This document shows, piece by piece, positions 24,787-33,349 of a DNA stretch of 38,183 bases. This stretch comes from Chryseobacterium sp. PMSZPI (GTDB lineage Bacteria; Bacteroidota; Bacteroidia; Flavobacteriales; Weeksellaceae), in assembly GCF_002835665.1 (NCBI RefSeq), contig NZ_PIZV01000066.1, positions 1-38,183 on the forward strand, read 5' to 3'. The notes below the pieces were generated by a model, which was not told the DNA's origin, did no database searches, and worked only from the letters and a program-made list of their open reading frames with translations. Positions within the stretch are counted from its first letter, which is position 1. Every line of letters begins with the position of its first letter. The position numbers and the translations under genes are program-made.

Positions 24787-25150
24787 TCTAAAAAATAATT
24801 TTTTTTCTCTCCGTTAGATTCTGATTTTGGAGATTCATTTGTGTTTTCTTTATTAATAAACTAGCATTGTAAATTTTTTATATAGCAGTACTGTATTTTT
24901 ATTATTGATGAAATATGCACCAGGCTAAGCAAAGTAATAATTTCAGTGATTTATAGGACAATTCAGCCAATGCTAAAACCTTCTTTTGATAGCATAATGA
25001 AAGCCGAATCATATTCACTATAAAAAATTGCATTTTATCACTTATCTCGTCAGAATATATGCTATATACTCTATAGAAATAAACCGGATAATATATATTT
25101 TCTTGTCTCATCATTGCAAACAGCTAAGATTATATTGTCTTTAATCATGG
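24787..25150. other. Non-coding gap between the TetX-like gene and the metalloprotease
   Basis: AT-rich sequence with no convincing gene or RNA. A 70-residue minus-strand frame (24902-25114) lacks family features. The gap is bordered by two similar hairpins, at 24754-24777 and 25157-25191. Confidence 0.5.
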
Positions 25151-25156
25151 GGATTA

Positions 25157-25191
25157 AAATAGCTGCATCAAAAAATAAGAAACAGCTATTT
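25157..25191 (-). terminator. Hairpin after the metalloprotease gene
   Basis: AAATAGCTG (25157-25165) and CAGCTATTT (25183-25191) pair perfectly. On the minus strand the stem is followed by TTTTAATCC, and it lies about 60 nt after the protease stop codon. Confidence 0.5.
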
Positions 25192-25248
25192 CCCCAACTT
25201 AAAAACAAATACTTATGTGCCTCTTTTAGAGGGCTTAGTTTATGTGTG

Positions 25249-28200
25249 TTATTTCTTAATTAACTTAATATTATAGGTATCTTTCTCACCTTTTATCGTA
25301 ACCATATACATTCCTTTAACCAAAGAAGACACATTGATTCTTTGGCCATCAGTTTTACCTTCCTGAACTAATCTTCCATCAGCACTGTAGATTTTATAAT
25401 CTGCTTTTCCTTTCAGGTTTTTCACTTCTACGAATGTATCTGCAGGATTAGGATAGATGGATACTTCTGAGGTTGTGTTTTTCACTTCATTTACGGCAAG
25501 AGCTGAATTATCTGTAATTCTTACAGAAAAGTCTTTAAATGAACCTAATGACAGTCCTTCTATATCTTGATTTGAAGAAGCTACCGGGCTTCCACATGGC
25601 CCACTGGCAGCATTATCAAAAGTACTAGCCACTCTCATTCTCAACAATTTATCTCCGGCATATGCCTCAGCTGGCACTGTAAAATTTGCATTTCCTCTAT
25701 GAAGTCTAAATCCTGGTAAAGCCGGGTCAGCAGCAGGAACAGCATTTCTGGAAACAATCTTCTCTGTATTTTCAAAAATGCCATTTCTATTAAAATCTAT
25801 CCAAGCTTCGAACCAATCATTTACACCTGAACGATTACCAACATTTATATAGTTTAAAGTGTATTGGCTTCCTCTGTTTAAGTTAATTATTTTGCTTTGA
25901 TCCTCACTAAAATCCAAATATGTTTTTACAGCATTTCCAACATTCCCAGAATAAGCTAAATTAGATAGTGACATCACCATAAGTCCACTCATTAATTGAT
26001 CTGATACTATACCCAAGGCTCCACCCGTAGTCATTAAACAATAATCAACACCTGTTCTCAACCCCTTAGTTTTAAATGTACTATTATTAGAAAATGCTCC
26101 AGGAATATTGTTTACTACAGCCGCAACCTGTACTTCATAATTCATTTCATCCTCAAGATTATTTAATAATACGGAATTGGTCTGGCTTGTTGTATTAGAC
26201 CAATTTGTAGTTCCTACTTTTCTATAATTGATTGAATAATTTGCACCGGGTACACTATTCCAAGATATAATTGCTGTTGTCTTAGTAATGTCTTTATCTA
26301 TTGTAGAAAGCCCTGTTGGAGCAGATGTAACAGATGTGGGAGCAGAGCCAACATTAACTGCAGGAGAGATGGCATAAAAAATATTGTTAATGCCAGACAC
26401 TCTCAGTTTAACGCTTCCATTTAAATTAGCAGGCATTTGCACACTGTAAGTTCCGGTATTCGGTGTAGAAGTTACCAAATCTGTCCATGTACCCCCATTA
26501 TCTGCTGTATAATCTATTTTAACATTTGCAACATTGTAAGGAGCGGTATTAGTATTAGCTACTTCCCACTTGATTATATTGGATGCATTATTATACAAAG
26601 CAGATGATGTAGTAAGCCCATTAAACTTAAATGGACCATCATTTCCTACTGTTACGGTTGTCTCGGAAGTGGAAAGCATAGGTCGTTGTGCATTTTGATC
26701 CCTTGCTACTACGGCATAATTCAATATTCTTGGTACATAAGAAACAGTTTCCCAGCCTGGTTTATCTGTAAGTGTACCATTCATTACTGTTTCCAACTTA
26801 GGAAAATATCTTCTTCCACTCACAGTACCTACATACGTTCTCGCTAACGCTCCTTCTGGATTATATCCTGCTCCACTATCCCCACATATTGAATTAGTAT
26901 AACCAACACTATCATATTGCTCCCAGCTATAATTAACAGGATCATTTTGAGCGTCTACAGCAGTTGCTTCCAAGTAATAAGCTGTTCCTTTAGGAATTGT
27001 ATATGCAGTAAGTGCACTTATTACAGGAGCAGTATTTACAGCAATATTCGTTTGAGTACCACAATTTGGCTTGCTTTCTAAATTATTAAGCACCTGGCTT
27101 ATAGATTTATAATGAAATTTAGCATCAAAATCATTTTGTACAGGAGCAATCGTTCTTCCTCCAGGGTAACTCATTAATGTAGAACCTCCACCAGGCTCTA
27201 CATTGGCTCCTGAGTACTCAGTCCAGGTGGATAATGTATGATTAGCCCCCAATTGATGTCCCATCTCATGGCATACTACCAAATCAAAGATATCCCCTGC
27301 CGGTATCTCGCTTTTAGAGTAAGCTGACCCTTTTGCCAAAGAATTATTATTTGTAGGATTAGTACAAATAATTCCTATACCTCCAGCATTTCCACTATTT
27401 AGCCCCACATGGAACACATGCCCAATGTCATAATTAGCATTGCCCACATTAGCAGTTAATGTTTGCTGCAACTGCAAATTAAGATTATTAGTATAAGGAT
27501 CTGTTACAGGATCCAGAAAAATAATTCCTGGAAGATTTTGAACTGTAAAATGAGCTCCAAATTCTTTTTCAAAAATACCATTTACCCTTGTCATTGTGTT
27601 ATTCATTGCCGTTAAAACAACACCTCTCTTTACATCGTCAGTAGCTGTTGCAGGTGTTCCTGCCGCCGTTAAAAAGGATTGACTATATTCTCCCGTTACC
27701 GATAATGCTAGTCTGAAATCCCTGTATCTTGTATTGGTAGGTCTGTTGGTAATCCCCACTCCTGAAAGCTTATTTTTACCATTTTCAATCAATTTGCTGA
27801 TATCTTTTAGATTACGTTCTTCCGTTCCGCATTTAAATCCGTGCTCCCCTACTTCTTCTTTTGATTTATAGAAAACACCATAAGTTTGTTTATCAGTAGT
27901 AATAGGTTCTATAAACTGAAATACTCCATCCTTTATAATCATCGATTGCATGTCTGTAGGCGATGTACTGAACCTCAAATACTTGGAAGGATCATCTATT
28001 CCAACTCCCACATAAGAACCCAATTGATACTGATCCGCTAAAGATTTCTCCATAACAGGATTGCTGTATACAGCAAATTTTTCAATTTTTCCTTCTACTG
28101 TTGGAAGAAAAATAACAACAGATTTTGCTCCATTGCCAGTTTCTACTGTGTTTTTTAAAAGATTTCGGAGAGATTGAAGATCAATCCTGTAAGAATACTG

Positions 28201-28317
28201 TACTTCAACATTTTTGTTGATTTGAGAATTTTTTTGCGCCGCAGGCTCCCACCTTTGTCCATAAGTTGCGGTCATTCCGGCAACCAATGCAATAATAAGT
28301 AATTTTCTTTTTCTCAT
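25249..28317 (-). CDS. T9SS-secreted reprolysin-like zinc metalloprotease (1022 aa)
   Basis: Signal peptide 1-20, then a propeptide to about 190 with a 'GFKCGTEE' segment (C163) placed like a cysteine switch. The catalytic domain is 195-415 with zinc motif HEMGHQLGANH (H350, E351, H354, H360) and Met-turn M382 (STLMSYPG). Next come a beta-sandwich with Fn3-like segments (about 430-800), a GEVED domain at about 805-940 (YCLMTTGG, NDWFEAWIDFNRNGIF) and a T9SS type A sorting signal at 945-1022 (EVSIYPNPADTFVEV, SSLVKGMYMVTI). The protein is exported, then secreted or cell-attached through the type IX system. The substrate is not predictable. It has a promoter at 28423 and is monocistronic. Confidence 0.93.
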   Translation of the reverse strand: MRKRKLLIIALVAGMTATYGQRWEPAAQKNSQINKNVEVQYSYRIDLQSLRNLLKNTVETGNGAKSVVIFLPTVEGKIEKFAVYSNPVMEKSLADQYQLGSYVGVGIDDPSKYLRFSTSPTDMQSMIIKDGVFQFIEPITTDKQTYGVFYKSKEEVGEHGFKCGTEERNLKDISKLIENGKNKLSGVGITNRPTNTRYRDFRLALSVTGEYSQSFLTAAGTPATATDDVKRGVVLTAMNNTMTRVNGIFEKEFGAHFTVQNLPGIIFLDPVTDPYTNNLNLQLQQTLTANVGNANYDIGHVFHVGLNSGNAGGIGIICTNPTNNNSLAKGSAYSKSEIPAGDIFDLVVCHEMGHQLGANHTLSTWTEYSGANVEPGGGSTLMSYPGGRTIAPVQNDFDAKFHYKSISQVLNNLESKPNCGTQTNIAVNTAPVISALTAYTIPKGTAYYLEATAVDAQNDPVNYSWEQYDSVGYTNSICGDSGAGYNPEGALARTYVGTVSGRRYFPKLETVMNGTLTDKPGWETVSYVPRILNYAVVARDQNAQRPMLSTSETTVTVGNDGPFKFNGLTTSSALYNNASNIIKWEVANTNTAPYNVANVKIDYTADNGGTWTDLVTSTPNTGTYSVQMPANLNGSVKLRVSGINNIFYAISPAVNVGSAPTSVTSAPTGLSTIDKDITKTTAIISWNSVPGANYSINYRKVGTTNWSNTTSQTNSVLLNNLEDEMNYEVQVAAVVNNIPGAFSNNSTFKTKGLRTGVDYCLMTTGGALGIVSDQLMSGLMVMSLSNLAYSGNVGNAVKTYLDFSEDQSKIINLNRGSQYTLNYINVGNRSGVNDWFEAWIDFNRNGIFENTEKIVSRNAVPAADPALPGFRLHRGNANFTVPAEAYAGDKLLRMRVASTFDNAASGPCGSPVASSNQDIEGLSLGSFKDFSVRITDNSALAVNEVKNTTSEVSIYPNPADTFVEVKNLKGKADYKIYSADGRLVQEGKTDGQRINVSSLVKGMYMVTIKGEKDTYNIKLIKK

Positions 28318-28422
28318 ATGATTCGTTTTTTTAGTGTCAGATCATAGAATGATTAAAGAAAATATTGAATCGTATTTTAATACTTAAACATCCTAAAGAA
28401 TCTTCTTTAATCTCTATTTAAA

Positions 28423-28455
28423 CAAATCTATATTTTAAACTTAAAAAAAAGCAAA
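28423..28455 (-). promoter_or_regulatory. Promoter of the metalloprotease gene
   Basis: On the minus strand the -33 TTTG (plus 28452-28455) and -7 TAGATTTG (plus 28423-28430) are separated by 21 nt. The leader would be about 100 nt. Confidence 0.5.
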
Positions 28456-28908
28456 AAAACAGCTACTACACGTATACTTCAATAAACAAAAACACTGAAA
28501 AACAGATGATTACAACATTCCGCCAAAAAAAAAGAAATATCATTAAATTTTCTTTATTCCGGAATAAAAAGCAAATACGATACAAACAAAATTCTGGAAT
28601 TGGAAATCAACAAAAGACAATGCACTGCCACCTTTACATTAGAAAAAATAACAGCTTATATTTTGCAAAAAAAAATAAAGCAACAGCAACAATACAAATA
28701 ACGACATACCAATTCATTACTATTCTCATTTATCATAAAATAAATATTTAAAACAACAGATAAATGAAAATTAATCATAAAAAAACCAATGTAGTACACG
28801 AGTAGTAGTTAGTTTTTTCCAAGTTTTCCAAAAAATATTCAAATTTGACAACGGAACCACAAAAAATAGCAAGTGGTGAAAAGAGAATATTTCGAATAAC
28901 TGCCTGAG

Positions 28909-28930
28909 TATAAAATCAGGCAGTTTTTTA
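28909..28930 (+). terminator. Hairpin with strong plus-strand T run
   Basis: CTGCCTGA and TCAGGCAG (about 28910-28924) form an 8-bp stem with an 8-nt loop, followed on the plus strand by TTTTTTATTTT. It also lies just past the stop of the minus-strand TPR gene, but the T run faces the plus direction. Confidence 0.6.
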
Positions 28931-28932
28931 TT

Positions 28933-30357
28933 TTAAATCAAATCATCAAAAAAATGATAGGTATCTATCTCTTTAGGAATATTGAGTCGCTTCCTGATTC
29001 GATATTTTTTTTGTTGAACAGATCTGTGCTGAACAAGAGTATATAATGCTATTTCTTTTGAAGTAAAATGTAGTTTAAGCATCGCACAAAAAATAAGCTC
29101 AGAATTTTCAAGATCAGGATTAATTACCAAGAGAGTATTGATGAAGTTCGGATATATTTCCTTAAAACGATTCAAAAATTCGGGATCATTGTTTTTTGCA
29201 AGCTCCATAATCTCTTCCTGCTTGTTATCGTTTATACGATTCTTTAATTCTTCAGCTTCTTTTTTAAGAATTTTTCTTTTTTCCCGCAAAAGTTTAATAC
29301 TCCTCCATGCGTACACACCGAGAACAAGAAATGTGGTTAATGATACAAAAACTACCCACCTCATATGGTTTTCATGCTTTTCTGAAGCTTCTTTAGTCTC
29401 TTTAATAAAAGACTCCATATCTTGATTAATAGTTTTTTGTATAGACGTATTCATTTGATTTTTAGCTTCCGTATACGCTTTTAAATAAAAATATGCTTTT
29501 TCTGTTTCACCTTTTTGTTCATAAACAACTCTAAGGTCATTATAAATATACTTTGTGTAACCGGCAAAAATACGGCTCGTTTTCTTATTGATTTCTAAAG
29601 CTTGTTGAAGTACTTCACCTGCTTTATCATATTGCTGGTTAGCAATATAATACTCACCCATTATTGTATTGATATAAAGAGTAATGATGTCTCTTCTTTT
29701 TTGCCGATTCATCTTTTCATAGGCTTTGGATAAATATGCACGAGTAGAATCCAGATTCCTGTAAACATAAATGTAGTTATCAGCTGTAGCACAATCTGCA
29801 CGTCCTGACTCATCCAATTTTCCGGCTTTATGTAAGTTTTCTAGTGCTTTATCATATTGCTTTTTTCCAATCAGATAATCCGCTTGTTGTAGATAAATAT
29901 TAATCAGAATACTATTTTTAAGCTTTGAATTCCCACTGTTTTTGATAAAGTTCATTGCTTCTTCATTGTATTCAAAGGCTTTATCATTTTTTTTTAATTC
30001 AGAAATAAAACGGCTATAAGAATTATAAAATTTTGCTTTATGGATATTATTATCGGATTGCTCTAGAATTTGTTTAGCATCGTCAAAAAAAAACTGTGCC
30101 TTAGGAAAGTTCCCTAAAGATACGTTAACCTCAGCCAGATTGATATAACATAAAGCTTTACCATCTTCAAAATTTATTTTATCTGCCTTTTTATAATATT
30201 CTTTATTAAGATTGACAAGAGAATCATATTCTCCCGCAAACCGAAATCTTTCATTCTGAGTGATTAAAGGCAGATCAAAGGTATCTTCAAGCTTCGTCGG
30301 ATTTGGACCGCACGAAACCAATATAATAAGTATAATAGAGAGAAAAAAACGCATCAT
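28933..30357 (-). CDS. Lipobox-TPR-transmembrane-HTH regulator, paralogue A (474 aa)
   Basis: Residues 1-16 form a lipoprotein-type signal (LVSC, lipid Cys16). Residues 40-300 are TPR-like helical pairs (e.g. KALENLHKAGKLDE, YDKAGEVLQQALEINKK). Residues 333-351 are a transmembrane helix and 352-385 a coiled coil. The C-terminal 400-474 holds an HTH with 'SELIFCAMLKLHFTSKEIAL' and QQKKYRIRKRLNI, similar to LuxR-type DNA-binding ends. The topology predicts a periplasmic TPR sensor and cytosolic DNA binding, a one-component membrane regulator. It is a tandem copy of the gene at 30477-31916, with a 119-nt gap. The inducer and targets are unknown. Confidence 0.82.
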   Translation of the reverse strand: MMRFFLSIILIILVSCGPNPTKLEDTFDLPLITQNERFRFAGEYDSLVNLNKEYYKKADKINFEDGKALCYINLAEVNVSLGNFPKAQFFFDDAKQILEQSDNNIHKAKFYNSYSRFISELKKNDKAFEYNEEAMNFIKNSGNSKLKNSILINIYLQQADYLIGKKQYDKALENLHKAGKLDESGRADCATADNYIYVYRNLDSTRAYLSKAYEKMNRQKRRDIITLYINTIMGEYYIANQQYDKAGEVLQQALEINKKTSRIFAGYTKYIYNDLRVVYEQKGETEKAYFYLKAYTEAKNQMNTSIQKTINQDMESFIKETKEASEKHENHMRWVVFVSLTTFLVLGVYAWRSIKLLREKRKILKKEAEELKNRINDNKQEEIMELAKNNDPEFLNRFKEIYPNFINTLLVINPDLENSELIFCAMLKLHFTSKEIALYTLVQHRSVQQKKYRIRKRLNIPKEIDTYHFFDDLI

Positions 30358-30476
30358 ACGTCTACTTTATGCTAGATATTTTGTTATAATTTATTCTTTT
30401 AACAATGGTTATTCTTTATAAAACTATATTATATTTTTTCATATTTCATTCTTAATAAACATAATTACTATTTATT

Positions 30477-31916
30477 TTAATTATTTAACCTGTCAAAAAA
30501 ATCATAAATATCCTCTTCTACCGGAATATTTAATCTTTTTCTGATCCTGTATTTTTTCTGTTGAATAGATTTATGCTGTACAAAAGTATAGCTGGCAATT
30601 TCCTTAGATGAAAAATGCAATTTTAACATTGCGCAGAAGGCCAGTTCAGAGTTTTCAAGCTCAGGATTGATTTTCAAGAGTGCAGTGATAAAATCAGGAT
30701 ACAGTTCTTTGAATTTTAATAAAAATGAGGAATCATTCTTCTGAGCAAGCTCCATAACTTCCTGTGACATTTTAGCATGAATCTGATTTTTCAATTCATC
30801 CGTTTCTTTCTTTAAGGTTTTCTTTTTAGAACTCAACAACTTGATAATTCTTCGAATATATATTCCGAAAATGGTAACAGCTGCAATAGATAAAGCAATG
30901 AGCAACGGCAGATCACTTTTATGCCAGTCCGAATCTTTCTTTGATTCTGAAATAAAGTCTTCTGTAGCTTTATTCAGGGTCTCTAATCTTGCATTATTAA
31001 GCCTGTCTTCTTCCTGATTATATTTACTTAAATAGAAATAGGCTTTTTCCTTATCATTCTTTTTTTTATACAACTGTGACAAAGCCTGATAAACTTCTCT
31101 TATGTGGGAAGAATAGATAAGTTTTGTTTTGATATTAAATTCCAAGGCTTTATTAAGATTTTTCTCGGCGGCATCATAATCATTAATTTCATTATAATAA
31201 TAGCCAATTGTATAATATGCCCATAGGCTTTCAACATCATACATTTTTTCGTTTTTTGCTTTTTCAGCAACACGTGATACGTATATTGCTGCAGAATCCA
31301 TTTTATGGGTAAATAAATAATACTGAGCAAGCATAGAATTGGTATATGCAGAATTATTCATATTCAGCGCTTTACGAAAACTTTTTAAAGAAGAACCCAG
31401 CCATCCTTTCCACGCAAAAGCTACTCCTCTGCTTATATAAATTTTTTCTAAAAGCCATTTTTTTAATTCCGGATTTTCAATCTTATTGCCATAGAATAAT
31501 CCTTTATCGGTACAGTCTATAGCTTTACTGTATAATTTTAGGTGTGAGTAATATTGGCTATAATCGTTATACAGCTTTCCTTTATGAAAATTACTATTCG
31601 AATGTTTCAGAATTTTATCTGCTTTATTCAGCAAAACCTGGGCTTTTTTATAATTTCCCTCAGTGATATTAATATAAGCTACATTGAGGTAACATTCGGC
31701 CTTACCTTCTGTATATCTCAGAGAATCTGCTTTTTTAAAATACTCCGCATTAAGTTTGATCAGCGCTTCATAATCTCCTGAATATTTCAGACTGTCATTT
31801 TGTCGAACTAAAGGCAAGTCGAAACTTGTTATATATTTATTGACAGGGACTTCTTGGCATGAAAATACAATACACAATACAATCATCTGAATTGTACGGA
31901 ATATATTCTTTTCCAT
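30477..31916 (-). CDS. Lipobox-TPR-transmembrane-HTH regulator, paralogue B (479 aa)
   Basis: Same architecture as its neighbour: lipobox with Cys20 (CIVFSC), the SFDLPLVRQND opening shared with DTFDLPLITQNE, TPR helices (about 45-300), a transmembrane helix at about 335-355, a coiled coil, and the C-terminal HTH (SELAFCAMLKLHFSSKEIAS, QQKKYRIRKRLNIPVEED). The C-terminal DNA-binding ends of the two proteins are nearly the same, while the sensor parts differ more, so they may share targets but respond to different signals (inference). A 20-nt palindrome lies 55-75 bp upstream of the start. Confidence 0.82.
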   Translation of the reverse strand: MEKNIFRTIQMIVLCIVFSCQEVPVNKYITSFDLPLVRQNDSLKYSGDYEALIKLNAEYFKKADSLRYTEGKAECYLNVAYINITEGNYKKAQVLLNKADKILKHSNSNFHKGKLYNDYSQYYSHLKLYSKAIDCTDKGLFYGNKIENPELKKWLLEKIYISRGVAFAWKGWLGSSLKSFRKALNMNNSAYTNSMLAQYYLFTHKMDSAAIYVSRVAEKAKNEKMYDVESLWAYYTIGYYYNEINDYDAAEKNLNKALEFNIKTKLIYSSHIREVYQALSQLYKKKNDKEKAYFYLSKYNQEEDRLNNARLETLNKATEDFISESKKDSDWHKSDLPLLIALSIAAVTIFGIYIRRIIKLLSSKKKTLKKETDELKNQIHAKMSQEVMELAQKNDSSFLLKFKELYPDFITALLKINPELENSELAFCAMLKLHFSSKEIASYTFVQHKSIQQKKYRIRKRLNIPVEEDIYDFFDRLNN

Positions 31917-31971
31917 GACTTAGTATCTTTTATTCTTAGTTAAACATTAATTGGACAAATCTCTGCGCTAA

Positions 31972-31991
31972 CATAGGCAATATTACCTATG
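31972..31991. promoter_or_regulatory. 20-nt palindrome upstream of TPR regulator B
   Basis: CATAGGCAATATTACCTATG is a dyad with one mismatched pair (C/A). It lies 56-75 bp before the ATG at 31916, the place of an operator. It may be a self-binding site of the regulator; no copy is seen upstream of paralogue A. Confidence 0.4.
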
Positions 31992-32329
31992 CCAACCTGA
32001 TCATTTTTAAGCTAAAACCCATAGCAATAGAACGTATCCTACAACTTCATTTTTTTAACGACTCAACAATGATATCATAAATATACATAAATTTTAATGT
32101 CGAATGAGAAAAATTGAATGGTAATGTGTATTAATTATTTTGAAAATCGAGAAATTTGAAATAGAAAAATGATATTGAATATCAAACCGCAAAAAAGATT
32201 ACTGAAGATAGGCGGCAAAGGCATTGATTTTAATAGGAACAAGAGCAAAAATTGGAGTTTAGAATATTTAGATCTGTTTAATTTTTAAATTTCATGCAAA
32301 GGATTTCTATTATCCGGTGTTGTATTTTA

Positions 32330-32423
32330 GGAAGCAAAGCCTGAATCAATTGTATTGATTCTTTCTAAGCGTACGCCTATCTACATCGCTTCATCAGCGA
32401 CTTTTGTCGCTTTCTTAGCTTCC
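32330..32423. other. Highly structured intergenic segment (possible RNA or repeat)
   Basis: An outer stem GGAAGCAAAG (32330-32339) with CTTAGCTTCC (32414-32423), 9 of 10 pairs, encloses the perfect hairpin GAATCAAT-tgt-ATTGATTC (32343-32361), the palindrome GCGTACGC (32369-32376) and the hairpin GCGAC-tttt-GTCGC (32397-32410). The rest of the 720-bp gap (31917-32636) shows only the palindrome at 31972 and the tRNA terminator. Confidence 0.45.
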
Positions 32424-32600
32424 TATCAATAATGAATTGAATCTTGTTTTTGCGTTGAAATAAAATTTCAATATAAAGCTTAGAGGAGTAAAAAGATAAT
32501 TCATTTTTTTTCTTCAGATTAACTAATCTTTTACCTAGCCCCCAAGTTTTTCACCTGATCCTTTTAATATGCTCATCAGTACTCAAAGAATAGTTAAAAC

Positions 32601-32631
32601 AAAAAGAACTACCGGAAAGTAGTTCTTTTTT
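32601..32631 (-). terminator. Terminator of the tRNA operon
   Basis: AAAAAGAACTAC (32601-32612) pairs with GTAGTTCTTTTT (32619-32630) around a 6-nt loop. The T runs are symmetrical, so it works on both strands. It lies 6 nt after the last tRNA. Confidence 0.85.
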
Positions 32632-32636
32632 ATTTG

Positions 32637-32709
32637 TGACCCGGCTGGGATTCGAACCCAGGACCCATACATTAAAAGTGTATTGCTCTACCAGCTGAGC
32701 TACCGAGTC
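32637..32709 (-). tRNA. trnK: tRNA-Lys (TTT), copy 2
   Basis: 73 nt without encoded CCA. The acceptor stem is GACTCGG/CCGGGTC, the anticodon loop is CTTTTAA with anticodon TTT, and the T arm is GGGTTCGAATCCC. It is identical to the copy at 32887-32959. Confidence 0.95.
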
Positions 32710-32768
32710 GGCCACAATTAAAAATAAATATAAAAATTTAATTTTTAATTATAAAATTTTCTTTGCAG

Positions 32769-32851
32769 TGCCTGCGACTGGACTCGAACCAGCACATCCT
32801 TAGGAAACCACCCCCTCAAGATGGCGTGTCTACCAATTTCACCACGCAGGC
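32769..32851 (-). tRNA. trnL: tRNA-Leu (GAG)
   Basis: 83 nt with the long variable arm of class II tRNAs. The acceptor stem is GCCTGCG/CGCAGGC with discriminator A. The anticodon stem CCATC/GGTGG encloses TTGAGGG, giving anticodon GAG. Confidence 0.92.
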
Positions 32852-32886
32852 AATAAAATTACAAAATCCAGTAATTTTCTTGCTTG

Positions 32887-32959
32887 TGACCCGGCTGGGA
32901 TTCGAACCCAGGACCCATACATTAAAAGTGTATTGCTCTACCAGCTGAGCTACCGAGTC
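32887..32959 (-). tRNA. trnK: tRNA-Lys (TTT), copy 1
   Basis: Identical in all 73 positions to the Lys gene at 32637-32709. It is the first gene of the Lys-Leu-Lys array, behind the promoter at 33003. Confidence 0.95.
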
Positions 32960-33002
32960 GGCCACTTACTTTTTCAAGTAAATCCCTTTGTTTAAGGGAC
33001 TG

Positions 33003-33032
33003 CAAAGATAGGAAAAACGTTTTAAAATCCAA
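33003..33032 (-). promoter_or_regulatory. Promoter of the tRNA operon
   Basis: On the minus strand the -33 TTG (plus 33030-33032) and -7 TATCTTTG (plus 33003-33010) are 19 nt apart. The leader carries a short hairpin, TCCCTT...AAGGGA, around 32983-32999. The rest of the gap up to 33349 shows nothing I recognise. Confidence 0.75.
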
Positions 33033-33349
33033 GTTTCCGAAGACTTTTTTATCATAAAATTTCAACCAAAATCAGCAAACAGCTGTTTATAAATTAATTA
33101 CATTTTATTATTTTTAAATGAAAATTCAGCTCATTGTATTTTCCTTTTATTATCATCCCTCATAAAGGTACCCAATCAGTAATTATGGAGCCTTATTTCA
33201 TCTTTTATATCTTCTGATCATTGTATTTCTTAGAAAGATGTTCTATTTTTGAAAATAATGGGCCAGAAAAGCCTTTTGTTGATTGAAACTTTCGAGAGTT
33301 TAAATCACTTCAAATCATTATTTTTCTATTGTAATAACGACTTATATTT

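Larger units (their letters stand above)
28318..28932. other. 615-bp gap upstream of the metalloprotease
   Basis: It holds the protease promoter (28423-28455, minus) and a plus-strand terminator (28909-28930). The 81-residue plus-strand frame at 28506-28751 is Lys-rich, low-complexity and not supported as a gene. I see no other feature. Confidence 0.5.

Noticed and set aside
24902..25114. 70-residue minus-strand frame
   Set aside because: No promoter, signal or motif; probably chance.
28506..28751. 81-residue Lys/Asn-rich plus-strand frame
   Set aside because: Low-complexity AT-rich DNA with no promoter box or family motif.
32763..32948. 61-residue plus-strand open frame (MQCLRLDSNQH...)
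   Set aside because: It reads antisense through tRNA-Leu and tRNA-Lys. Such frames are a well-known annotation artefact over tRNAs.
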